From contig DATKEG010000264.1 in the NCBI GenBank assembly GCA_035544515.1, positions 1 through 21,687 on the forward strand: a stretch of 21,687 nt of DNA. The letters are read 5' to 3'. The notes beneath the pieces are model-generated. The model worked only from the letters and a program-made list of their open reading frames with translations. It had not been told where the DNA came from and did not search any database. Origin of the DNA: DATKEG01 sp035544515. GTDB taxonomy: Bacteria; Acidobacteriota; Vicinamibacteria; Fen-336. Each line of letters starts with the position of its first letter. Within the stretch, counting starts at the first letter, position 1. Below are positions 15,386-21,687 of the stretch, piece after piece. A program made the translations under genes and the position numbers.

Positions 15386-15434
15386 ATCGGTGCCGCCGCG
15401 TGCCGCCCTCGCTCCCGTAAGTTGTTGGGGTTGT

Positions 15435-15511
15435 TGGTGCGCCCGGCCCGACTCGAACGGGCGGCCTGCGGTTTAGGAAACCGCTGCTCTATCCAGCTGA
15501 GCTACGGGCGC
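15435..15511 (-). tRNA. tRNA-Arg (anticodon CCU)
   Basis: The minus strand folds as a complete 77-nt tRNA. The acceptor stem pairs GCGCCCG with CGGGCGC, followed by A73 and an encoded CCA. The D arm is GCTCAGCTGGATAGAGC. The anticodon stem GCGGT/ACCGC holds the loop TTCCTAA with anticodon CCT. The T arm is GCCCGTTCGAGTCGGGC. It reads the arginine codon AGG. It lies 48 bp downstream of apt on the same strand. Its 3' 45 bases are duplicated at 13486-13530, so it is the target of the neighbouring insertion and has been kept intact by it. Confidence 0.96.
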
Positions 15512-15559
15512 TCCGAGGCAGGATCGACCTCGAAGCGTACCACGAACGGACGCGGCGGC

Positions 15560-16090
15560 TCAGAACCGGATCAGGCTGCGGACCTCGTATCCCGCCAGCC
15601 GGCCCCGGCCCTGGAGGAAGGACAGCTCCAACAGGAAGGCATGACCCACGACATGCGCGCCGAGCTGCTCCACGAGGTGGCTCACCGCCCGCGCGGTGCC
15701 TCCGGTCGCGATCACGTCGTCCACCACCAGGGCCCGCGCGCCGGGACGCAGCGCATCCTGGTGCATCTCCACCGCGTCGGTGCCGTACTCGAGGTCGTAG
15801 GCACGGCTCACGCGCCGCCACGGCAGCTTGCCCGGCTTGCGCACGGGCACGAAGCCGGCGCCGATCCGGTCGGCCAGCGCGCCGCCGAAGATGAAGCCCC
15901 GGCTCTCGATGGCGACCACCTGATCCACCTTCAGGTCCGCGCACATCTCGGCCATCAGCTCCATGGCGAGGCGGAAGGCGGCGGGGTCGCCCAGCAGCGG
16001 CGTGATGTCCTTGAAGACGATGCCGGGCTTCGGGAAGTCCGGGACGTCCCGTATGGCCGCCCTGAGCACCGCCGTTTGGTCCTGGTCCAT
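15560..16090 (-). CDS. apt: Adenine phosphoribosyltransferase
   Basis: This enzyme converts adenine and PRPP to AMP in purine salvage, in the cytosol. The 176-residue length is typical. The N-terminal IRDVPDFPKPGIVFKDITPLL (13-33) and VVAIESRGFIFGGALA (58-73) match Apt. The PRPP-binding loop is LVVDDVIATGGTARA (121-135), and the flexible-loop region EYGTDAVEMH (101-110) is present. The ATG at 16090 lies 5 bp downstream of the acylphosphatase stop, so the two are co-transcribed. The sequence looks fully functional. Confidence 0.96.
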   Translation of the reverse strand: MDQDQTAVLRAAIRDVPDFPKPGIVFKDITPLLGDPAAFRLAMELMAEMCADLKVDQVVAIESRGFIFGGALADRIGAGFVPVRKPGKLPWRRVSRAYDLEYGTDAVEMHQDALRPGARALVVDDVIATGGTARAVSHLVEQLGAHVVGHAFLLELSFLQGRGRLAGYEVRSLIRF

Positions 16091-16095
16091 GGCGT

Positions 16096-16362
16096 TCAGC
16101 GGATGTGGAACCCGTGGTCGCCGCGCGCGGCGATGGCGGCGCGCTCGACCGACGTCACCCTCGCGAACGACGGGCCCTCGCGCAGGCGGGCCTCGAGCGT
16201 GGCGAGCGCGCCGTCCCCGCCTTCGGCCACCACCTCCACCGACCCGTCGGGCAGGTTCCGCGCGAACCCGGTGACCTTCAAGGCGTCGGCCTCGCGCTGG
16301 ACGAAGTACCGGTAGCCGACGCCTTGCACGCGCCCCTGCACGACGTAGCGGTACGCGGCCAA
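16096..16362 (-). CDS. acyP: Acylphosphatase
   Basis: This small enzyme hydrolyses acyl phosphates such as carbamoyl phosphate and 1,3-bisphosphoglycerate. The 88-residue protein has the phosphate-binding loop GRVQGVGYRYFVQREA with catalytic Arg18, and GFARNLPDGSVEVVAEG with catalytic Asn36. The Arg-to-Asn spacing of 18 is the family norm. The start is TTG at 16362-16360, giving the standard YRYVVQGRVQGVG opening. It follows the basic 148-aa gene by 28 bp and precedes apt by 5 bp. Confidence 0.95.
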   Translation of the reverse strand: MAAYRYVVQGRVQGVGYRYFVQREADALKVTGFARNLPDGSVEVVAEGGDGALATLEARLREGPSFARVTSVERAAIAARGDHGFHIR

Positions 16363-16390
16363 CCCGTCAGCCCCCGCCGTCCTCGGGCGC

Positions 16391-16837
16391 TCAGCGGCCC
16401 CGGCGCGCCGCTGGCCGGCGCGATTTGCCTGCCGCCTTGCGCGCTCCCTTCGACTTGCGCGCCTGGCTCGCCGCGCGCCGCAGGTTGGCCACCACCTCGC
16501 CGTGCTCCACCGGGCCCGTCGGCAGGTCCAGGGCGGGCAGGTCCGGCTTGCGCTGCGTCTGCAGGAGGTCGCGGCCCACCGCCACCGACTTCGCCGCGTC
16601 GCGGCCCAGGACCGCGAGGTAGGCCTGCTCGAGGTGGCTGATGATCTCGTCGCCGAGCCGGCCCCATTCCCGGTTGGCGTCCAGGCGCGAGGCCGCGCGC
16701 AGCGCGTAGACCGCGCCGATCCAGCCCCCGGCCGCCGGCTTGGTCGTGCCTTGCCGTTCGTGAAGCTTCATGAGCTGCTTCATCCAGAGCGTGACGACCT
16801 CGCGCCGCTTGCCTTTGGAAACGCCGTTCGCCGCCAT
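16391..16837 (-). CDS. Small basic protein of unknown function
   Basis: This 148-residue protein has a helical N-terminal region (REVVTLWMKQLMKLHE), a middle region that may bind a ligand or partner (WIGAVYALRAASRL, IISHLEQAYLAVLGRDAAKSV) and a strongly basic tail (ARKSKGARKAAGKSRRPAARRGR, split by Gly/Ala) that might contact nucleic acid. I do not recognise the family. The open frame continues to 17275, but the ATG at 16837 has a perfect AGGAGG nine bases upstream; a second ATG at 16843 is only three bases from it. The extension is shadow-like. It heads the acyP-apt operon. Confidence 0.72.
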   Translation of the reverse strand: MAANGVSKGKRREVVTLWMKQLMKLHERQGTTKPAAGGWIGAVYALRAASRLDANREWGRLGDEIISHLEQAYLAVLGRDAAKSVAVGRDLLQTQRKPDLPALDLPTGPVEHGEVVANLRRAASQARKSKGARKAAGKSRRPAARRGR

Positions 16838-16881
16838 GATCATGGCCCTCCTGGAGATCCTGTACCGTGGGGTGCACAACG

Positions 16882-16911
16882 CTATCACAGTCGTGGGCCC
16901 GACCCCCACAA
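16882..16911 (-). promoter_or_regulatory. Possible sigma-70-type promoter for the acyP-apt operon
   Basis: On the minus strand TTGTGG (16911-16906), an 18-bp spacer and TGATAG (16887-16882) lie about 45 bp upstream of the ATG at 16837. The hexamers match consensus only in part. Apart from this, the 276 bp between 16838 and 17113 show nothing I can name. Confidence 0.25.
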
Positions 16912-17113
16912 CCGATTGGAGCGCGTCGGCTCGCCGTCTGCCCAGAGCCCGGCCGCGGCTCCGGCCGGACGGCGCGAAACCTGGCCGGCGGCCTTGACGC
17001 GGGCCAAGTCCCCATCCGACGATGGAGGGGCCGGTCGTGGTCGTCTTCCGGCCGGGCCGCGAAGGGCCGGCCTCCACCGGCGCCTCGCCGCCCGAGCCCC
17101 AGGGTGCCCCCGT

Positions 17114-17386
17114 TTGATCTTGCTCGTCCATCCAGGCGCAGCCGGCGAGCGGCACGAGCGCTGGATCTCCGCCATGCTCTGGTCGGGCGACGACGACCCG
17201 CGGCTCGTCCATGCGGAGTCGTTCCGCAGCCTGGCCGACCTGGGGGTCTGGCTCGCCGCCAAGGTCGAGGAGCACCCCGGCGCCATCTCGATCCGATGGA
17301 CCGGCGACCTGCTGGCCGAGCCCGAGATGGTCCGCACCGTCGCCAGCGCCCTCCAGGTCGACCCTCCCGCCCCTCGCCGTCCCTGA
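17114..17386 (+). CDS. Small protein of unknown function
   Basis: A 90-residue reading frame beginning LILLVHPGAAGERHERWISAML has balanced protein-like composition (WSGDDDPRLVHAESFRSLADLGVWLAAKVEEHPGAISIRW) in the last part of a longer, shadow-like frame. A TTG at 17114 has AGGG nine bases upstream and gives the start; no ATG is available there. The C-terminal EPEMVRTVASALQVDPP looks helical. I do not recognise the family, and the gene is supported by composition and the ribosome site only. Confidence 0.45.
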   Translation: MILLVHPGAAGERHERWISAMLWSGDDDPRLVHAESFRSLADLGVWLAAKVEEHPGAISIRWTGDLLAEPEMVRTVASALQVDPPAPRRP

Positions 17387-17412
17387 CCGGGTGAAAACCG
17401 CTTGCCGCGGTT

Positions 17413-17477
17413 GTGAGTGCCCTCACGAGTGATCCGTGTCACGCCAGGGTCCCGGCGCGCGTGACTTTCGCCGTCAC
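17413..17477. promoter_or_regulatory. Cluster of short GTGA/TCAC inverted repeats before a small gene
   Basis: Three short inverted repeats occur within 65 bp: GTGAG-4-CTCAC (17413-17426), GTGA-6-TCAC (17429-17442) and GTGAC-7-GTCAC (17461-17477). The last overlaps a possible -35 (GTGACT, 17461-17466), which is 16 bp from a possible -10 (TACGAT, 17483-17488), upstream of the gene at 17513. The cluster could be a regulator binding region; there is no T-tract to suggest a terminator. Confidence 0.3.
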
Positions 17478-17512
17478 TCCGGTACGATCCCGATTGGCCC
17501 AAGGAGGGCCCC

Positions 17513-17707
17513 ATGCGGTATCTCCTCTATCTCGCCAACGACGGTGACGGCATGTCGCTGGTGCTGGTGTCGGACGACCAGCCGCGTCCGCCCGCAGGCG
17601 CGCAGCTCATCCGGACGTTCCCGAGCCGCGAGCGGGCGCTCGAAGCCATGGCCGGCCTGCAGGAGGAGTTCGTCCTGCCCGTGCAGCGCTGCCTGGCCCG
17701 CGCCTAG
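17513..17707 (+). CDS. Small protein of unknown function
   Basis: This 64-residue soluble protein (MRYLLYLANDGDGMSLVLV..., ending LQEEFVLPVQRCLARA) has an alternating beta pattern at the start and a helix in SRERALEAMAGLQEEF, suggesting a small alpha/beta fold. AAGGAGG lies six bases before the ATG at 17513, one of the strongest ribosome sites in the window, so I believe it is expressed. It has no recognised family. The 80 bp after it show nothing notable. Confidence 0.7.
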   Translation: MRYLLYLANDGDGMSLVLVSDDQPRPPAGAQLIRTFPSRERALEAMAGLQEEFVLPVQRCLARA

Positions 17708-17832
17708 TCGGCCGGCTCGCCGCCCGCGGCCCCGCCTCGCCCGACGGTTTCGACCCGCGGCTCCGGCGGGCAGCGCGCCCTCGTGTTATGCTCCGCCGCT
17801 CAGGCCAGGCGCCGAGCGGAGAGGCTGGCGCA

Positions 17833-19197
17833 TTGCTGTCGAACCGGGCAACCCCACAGACCGCCCTGACGGCTTTCGCGTGCCTCCTGGGCGCGACCGG
17901 CCTCGCTCGCGCACAGGTGCTCGACCCTCCCCGACAAGAAGAAGTGGAGCTGCAGCGCTCGAGCGTGGCGCTCGGCTCTGGCGCACGCGCCCTGGGTATG
18001 GGGGGGGCCTTCCTCGCGCGCGCCGACGACGCGACGGCGGCCTCCTGGAACCCGGCGGGCCTGAGCTACCTCCGCCAACCGGAGCTGTCCCTGGTCGGCT
18101 TCCGAAGCATCAGCAGCAACACGGGCCGCGACGCGGCCGGCGCGACGACCTCCACCGACAGGTTCGAGGGCAGCGCGATCGACTTCATCTCGCTGGCCTA
18201 TCCGGTCGAGCTCGGCGGCCAGTCCGGTGCCGTGCAGCTGAGCTACCAGCGGCTGCTGCCCCTCGGAGGCGAGCGCCACATCCAGATCCCGGAGCCGAGC
18301 GCGACGCGCGTGTTCGAGCTGTCGCTGCACGGCGGGTTCGACGTCGTGGCCCTGGGCAGCGGATTTTCCCTCGGGCACGGCCTGCGCGTGGGCGCCACGC
18401 TCAACCGCTGGCTCAACGGTTACGAGCAGGAGACCACGCGCTTGCTGCGCTTTCAGGCGCGGACCGTCACGCAGACCGCGCAAGAGGTCGAGTTCGACCT
18501 CTCCGGCTGGAACGTCAACGCAGGGATGATCTGGACGCCCACGCAGGCTCTCAACCTGGGGCTGGTGGCGAAGACGCCCTTTACGGCGAAGGTGGAACTT
18601 TCCCGCCGCCGCGTCGACTACTTCGCGGACGCGCCCAGCCCGGAGACGACGACCAGCAACTCGTCTTCCAGCGACGGCCTCAGGCTGAAGTTCCCCTGGG
18701 CGGTAGGGTTCGGCGTGTCCATGCGACCGCGCAGCGCGCTCACCGTTTCCGCGGACTACACCCGGACCGCCTGGTCGGACGCGCGCATCCACGAGTACTT
18801 CCTGCTGGAGCGAACGCCGCTGGGCCAGTCGCCGCCCACGCCCGCGGAGTCCAACACCATCTTCGCCGACCTTCCGTATCCCACCCTCGACCTCGACAAC
18901 CGGCAGGCCGACACCGACCAGGTGCGCGTGGGCGTGGAGTGGGTGCTGATCGGTCACCGCGTGAAGGTACCGCTGCGCGCCGGGTACTTCACGGACCGGC
19001 AGTTCTTCCACGACCGCACGCGGACCGCTCCACTGTTCACCGGGTTCACCGCGGGCACCGGCCTGCTCACCGGTCCCTTCCTGCTGGACGTGGCCTTCGT
19101 GCTCGAGCGCGGCGACTACCCGGATGCCGATTCGCAGTCCCGCGTATCGGCGCGATCGAGCCGGTTCTGGGTTTCGCTGATCTACCGTCGCCGCTAG
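17833..19197 (+). CDS. FadL/OMPP1-like outer-membrane transport protein
   Basis: This is a predicted beta-barrel of 454 residues related to the FadL/TodX channels that pass hydrophobic compounds across the outer membrane. A signal peptide (TALTAFACLLGATGLARAQ) precedes the mature protein. The N-terminal signature VALGSGARALGMGGAFLARADDATAASWNPAGL is typical of this superfamily. Alternating hydrophobic strands follow (LRVGATLNRWL, LNLGLVAKTPF, VGFGVSM, LTVSADYTRTAW), ending in FWVSLIYRRR. I prefer the TTG at 17833 because GGAGAGG lies eight bases upstream; the ATG at 17788 has no ribosome site and would add 15 residues. The substrate is unknown. It might supply the acid-uptake genes at 10843-13415, but they are not adjacent. 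Confidence 0.82.
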   Translation: MLSNRATPQTALTAFACLLGATGLARAQVLDPPRQEEVELQRSSVALGSGARALGMGGAFLARADDATAASWNPAGLSYLRQPELSLVGFRSISSNTGRDAAGATTSTDRFEGSAIDFISLAYPVELGGQSGAVQLSYQRLLPLGGERHIQIPEPSATRVFELSLHGGFDVVALGSGFSLGHGLRVGATLNRWLNGYEQETTRLLRFQARTVTQTAQEVEFDLSGWNVNAGMIWTPTQALNLGLVAKTPFTAKVELSRRRVDYFADAPSPETTTSNSSSSDGLRLKFPWAVGFGVSMRPRSALTVSADYTRTAWSDARIHEYFLLERTPLGQSPPTPAESNTIFADLPYPTLDLDNRQADTDQVRVGVEWVLIGHRVKVPLRAGYFTDRQFFHDRTRTAPLFTGFTAGTGLLTGPFLLDVAFVLERGDYPDADSQSRVSARSSRFWVSLIYRRR

Positions 19198-19240
19198 ATC
19201 TCGCGGTCCGGCGCCCTGACCAGGCGGCGGGAGGTCGCAC

Positions 19241-19756
19241 ATGAAAATGACCGACTTGCTCACGGCCCAGCTCGAACGGGAGGCCGCCATCTCGCGCCGG
19301 GCGCTGGAGCGGGTGCCCGAGGGACGTCCGGACTGGAAGCCTCACGAGAAGTCGATGCCGCTCGGTTATCTTGCGACGCTCGTGGCCACGATGCCTTCGT
19401 GGATCGCGATGGCGATCAACCAGGACGAGCTGGACCTGAACCCCCCGAGTGGCCCGAAGTACGAGCCGCCGGAGTGGGCGACGACCCCCGAGCTGCTCCA
19501 GACCCTCGACGAGTCGGCGGTCGAGGCACGTGATGCCCTCCGGAAGACGACCGACGCGCACCTGACGACCCCGTGGAGGCTCCTGGTGGGCGGCCGAGTG
19601 GCGATGGAGGCCCCCCGGCACGTCGTGATCGCCGATACCTTCACGCACCTGGCGCACCACCGCGGACAGCTGACCGTGTATCTGCGCCTGAACGGCGCGG
19701 CCGTGCCGTCGATCTACGGACCGTCGGCGGACGACGGACGGTTCGCCCAGCAATAG
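19241..19756 (+). CDS. DinB-fold protein
   Basis: This is a 171-residue four-helix-bundle protein of the DinB/YfiT-like superfamily, many members of which are metal-dependent thiol transferases. The opening RPDWKPHEKSMPLGYLATLVATMPSW and the late THLAHHRGQLTVYLRLNG (HxxxH, His136 and His140) are the family landmarks. The first-helix histidine usually found in this region appears to be Leu47, so one metal ligand seems to be missing and activity is uncertain. GGGAGG lies six bases before the ATG. The gene follows the FadL-like gene by 43 bp and may share its transcript. Confidence 0.82.
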   Translation: MKMTDLLTAQLEREAAISRRALERVPEGRPDWKPHEKSMPLGYLATLVATMPSWIAMAINQDELDLNPPSGPKYEPPEWATTPELLQTLDESAVEARDALRKTTDAHLTTPWRLLVGGRVAMEAPRHVVIADTFTHLAHHRGQLTVYLRLNGAAVPSIYGPSADDGRFAQQ

Positions 19757-19810
19757 ACACCCGGGTGCCGGAGGCTCCCTCGGGAAGCACACGGTGCAGG
19801 AGGAGGTTCC

Positions 19811-20185
19811 ATGTTGAGCAAAGCACCCATCCGCGCATACATCCCCGTTCTGGACGTCGCCCGGGCACGGAAATTCTACGAGGGGACGCTCGGGCTCAGG
19901 CCCAGGGAGGACTATGCCGGCGGCGTGATCTACGAATGTGGGGGTGCCGAGGTCTTCATGTACCCGACGCCGAACGCCGGAACGTCCAAGGCAAGCCAGG
20001 CGTATTGGCAGGTCGACGACGTGGAAGCCGAGGTGGCCGAACTGAAGGCGCGCGGCGTGACGTTCGAGGAGTACGACCTGCCCGGCGTGACGATGAAGAA
20101 CAGCATCGCGACCGCTGGCGGCGCCAAGACCGCCTGGTTCAAGGACAGCGAGGGCAACATCCTGGCCGTCAGCCAACGCCTTTGA
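19811..20185 (+). CDS. VOC (glyoxalase/bleomycin-resistance fold) protein
   Basis: This 124-residue protein has the paired beta-alpha-beta-beta-beta modules of the vicinal oxygen chelate fold. The first module opens IRAYIPVLDVARARKFYEGTLGL, and the second contains AYWQVDDVEAEVAELKARGV and ends AWFKDSEGNILAVSQRL. Reaction and ligand cannot be assigned. The usual N-terminal metal histidine is absent (Ala/Tyr in that strand), so it may bind without metal. AGGAGGAGG just upstream of the ATG is a strong ribosome site. It follows the DinB gene by 54 bp. Confidence 0.87.
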   Translation: MLSKAPIRAYIPVLDVARARKFYEGTLGLRPREDYAGGVIYECGGAEVFMYPTPNAGTSKASQAYWQVDDVEAEVAELKARGVTFEEYDLPGVTMKNSIATAGGAKTAWFKDSEGNILAVSQRL

Positions 20186-20305
20186 GGCTGAACCATCAGG
20201 CCGGTAACCGGTCGCCTGTCCGTTTCAGGGTGCCACGTCGCAGAATGCCTCGGCCGAAACCCTACGCACGCCCTCGTCAGTAGGTTCCCGGGTCCGCCGC
20301 GACGG

Positions 20306-21679
20306 TCAGGCGGGACGAAGGTCGCCCAGCATGGTCGGGATGAGCTCGGACACCGTGGGATGGATGGGCATGGCGCGCTGGAGCACGTCGCAGGGAGCGC
20401 CCGCGTTCATGACGTCGAGGACGCCGTGGATGGCCTCGTCGCCGCCCGTGCCGAGGATCGCGGCGCCGAGGATCCTCCTCGTCTCGGCGTCGACCAACAC
20501 CTTCATGAAGCCTTGCGTCTCGGCCTTCTCGATGGCTCGCCCGACCCGGCTCATGGGGCGGCGGCCGATGAGGAGCGGCCGGCCGCTCGCCCGCGCTTCC
20601 GCCTCCGTCACTCCCACGCGGCCGAGCGGAGGATCGATGTAGAGCGCATAGGCCGGGACGCGGTCGCTCAGGCGGCGCCGCGCGCCATCGAGGAGGTTCG
20701 CCGCCAGGATCTCGAAGTCGTTGTACGCGGTGTGGGTGAAGGCGCCGCGGCCGTTGCAGTCGCCCAGTGCCCAGATGCCGGGCACGTTGGTCGCGAGCGC
20801 ATCGTCGACCGCGACGTAGCCACGCCCGTCGACCGCGACGCCGGCGGTCTCGAGCCCCAGGTCGTCGGTGTTGGGACGGCGGCCGACCGCCAGCAACACG
20901 TGCGAGCCCACGACGGTCGGCCCGCCCGCGCCGCAGTCGATGCCCACGGCCACGCCCGCGTCGTGCGGCGCCAGGCGGATGCACTCGGCCCCCGTGCGTA
21001 CGGCGATGCCCTCCCCCAGCAGGATGCCCCTGATCGCCTCGGACACGTCCTCGTCCTCGCGCGGGATCAGCCGCGGCATCCTCTCGACCACGGTGACGTT
21101 CGCGCCGAAGCGCCGGTGCATCTGTGCGAACTCCAGGCCGATGTAGCTGCCGCCGATGACCACCAGGTGCGGCAGTACGCGGTCGACCGCGAGGATGGTG
21201 CGGTTCGTCAGGTACGGCACCGCGTCGAGTCCCGGCAGGTCGGGCACCGCGGGGCGAGCGCCCACGTTGATGAAGACCCGCGGCGCGCTCAAGAGCTCGG
21301 CCCCCACCCGTACGCGGTCGGGGCCCTCGAAGCGGGCATGGCCCTCGATCACCGAGCAGCCCGGCAGGCCGCGCAGCCATTCCCCGAGGCCTCGCCGCGC
21401 ATTCGCCACCACGGCGTCGGCGCGCGCCTTGACCCTGGGCATGTCGATTCGCACCTCGCCTTCCAGCGCCACGCCATACTCCGCGGCGCGACGGGCGACG
21501 TGGGCGGCATGCGCGCTGGCGACCAGTGTCTTGGTGGGCATGCAGCCGGTGTTGACGCAGGTGCCACCCAGGAGCTTGCGCTCGATCAGGGCCACGGTCA
21601 TGCCGGCCTTGGTCAGGCGGCCGGCCAGCGGAGGGCCCGCCTGGCCCGCACCGATGACGATCGCGTCGAAGCGGCTCAT
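20306..21679 (-). CDS. FAD-dependent pyridine nucleotide-disulfide oxidoreductase (mercuric reductase-like)
   Basis: This is a class I flavin disulfide reductase of 457 residues. It has the FAD dinucleotide fold at the N-terminus (AIVIGAGQAGPPLAGRL, 6-22), redox-active cysteines GGTCVNTGCMPTKT (Cys41 and Cys46), an NAD(P) fold with VVIGGSYIGLEFAQ (173-186) and Glu199 at the end of the next strand, which favours NAD(H). The second FAD motif is PGIWALGDCNGRGAFTHTAYND. The C-terminal dimer interface has IHPTVSELIPTML (His440 and Glu445, the active-site pair). It lacks the C-terminal Cys pair and the N-terminal metal-binding domain of MerA, so mercury reduction is not supported. The substrate is unknown. 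It converges with the VOC gene across 120 bp. Confidence 0.92.
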   Translation of the reverse strand: MSRFDAIVIGAGQAGPPLAGRLTKAGMTVALIERKLLGGTCVNTGCMPTKTLVASAHAAHVARRAAEYGVALEGEVRIDMPRVKARADAVVANARRGLGEWLRGLPGCSVIEGHARFEGPDRVRVGAELLSAPRVFINVGARPAVPDLPGLDAVPYLTNRTILAVDRVLPHLVVIGGSYIGLEFAQMHRRFGANVTVVERMPRLIPREDEDVSEAIRGILLGEGIAVRTGAECIRLAPHDAGVAVGIDCGAGGPTVVGSHVLLAVGRRPNTDDLGLETAGVAVDGRGYVAVDDALATNVPGIWALGDCNGRGAFTHTAYNDFEILAANLLDGARRRLSDRVPAYALYIDPPLGRVGVTEAEARASGRPLLIGRRPMSRVGRAIEKAETQGFMKVLVDAETRRILGAAILGTGGDEAIHGVLDVMNAGAPCDVLQRAMPIHPTVSELIPTMLGDLRPA

Positions 21680-21687
21680 CGCAGCGC

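Larger units (their letters stand above)
13486..15479. mobile_element. Small integrative element or remnant inserted in tRNA-Arg(CCU)
   Basis: The interval is bounded by 45-bp perfect direct repeats derived from the tRNA 3' half. By eye it is less GC-rich than its surroundings, with codons such as AGA, CTA and TTA in its lipoprotein gene. It carries three small genes: a lipoprotein on the plus strand, and an 81-aa protein plus a retropepsin/SEC-C protein on the minus strand. GTTAGGGCRCA words lie near both ends. No integrase, excisionase, replication or transfer gene is present. It is therefore either a remnant after internal deletion or a non-autonomous element mobilised in trans. Confidence 0.65.

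Noticed and set aside
16838..17275. N-terminal extension of the 148-aa basic protein to 294 aa
   Set aside because: The added part is Gly/Pro/Arg-rich and runs through a gene-free region. The AGGAGG site points to the ATG at 16837.
20306..21679. Mercuric reductase merA
   Set aside because: The core fold fits, but the C-terminal Cys pair and the N-terminal heavy-metal domain are missing, and no other mer gene is nearby.

Overview
This is a GC-rich stretch of bacterial chromosome, probably from an uncultivated Gram-negative soil or sediment lineage. The envelope genes point to two membranes: a FadL-like outer-membrane channel, a 67-kDa-type SppA and a predicted lipoprotein. Compact minus-strand operons, many GTG/TTG starts, a 'PGNLRG'-loop EF-P and a CoA-ligase/aromatic-acid transporter pair would suit Rokubacteria/Methylomirabilota or a related group. 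That placement is an impression, not a demonstrated result.

Layout. (1) 1-2886, minus: a 143-aa unknown protein, RNA 3'-phosphate cyclase (rtcA), a one-helix membrane protein and a secreted HExxH protein that runs off the left edge. The last three genes are joined by 4-nt NTGA overlaps. (2) 3010-4155, minus: efp then tdk, 9 bp apart. (3) 4249-6716, minus: an SLC13/DASS transporter overlapping a GHMP kinase. (4) 6754-8304, plus: a zinc-ribbon/membrane-helix/TPR/HExxH protein, convergent with (5) 8307-10771, minus: a membrane-anchored TPR protein followed by sppA. (6) 10843-13415, minus: a PaaK-like CoA ligase overlapping an AAHS-type MFS transporter. (7) 13486-15511: a tRNA-Arg(CCU) with a roughly 2-kb insertion at its 3' end. 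(8) 15560-16837, minus: a small basic unknown protein, acylphosphatase and apt. (9) 17114-20185, plus: two small unknown proteins, a FadL-like outer-membrane protein, a DinB-fold protein and a VOC protein. (10) 20306-21679, minus: a flavin disulfide oxidoreductase related to mercuric reductase.

The most unusual structure is region 7. A 45-bp perfect direct repeat, running from the anticodon loop to the encoded CCA of the tRNA, lies at both ends of a lower-GC insert. Copies of an 11-bp GTTAGGGCRCA word sit just inside each end in the same orientation, as expected for arm-type sites of a tyrosine recombinase. Beyond the far repeat is a perfect 10-bp-stem hairpin that looks like the original terminator of the tRNA. 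The insert has no integrase. It carries a lipoprotein and a two-gene cassette: an 81-aa unknown protein and a retropepsin-like protease fused to a SEC-C zinc motif. The likely start codon of the protease reads ACG behind a well-placed Shine-Dalgarno sequence. This looks like a minimal or remnant integrative element.

The other regions are mostly recognisable functional pairs: uptake with CoA activation of an aromatic or related acid (region 6), envelope protein quality control (region 5), and transport coupled to a small-molecule kinase (region 3).
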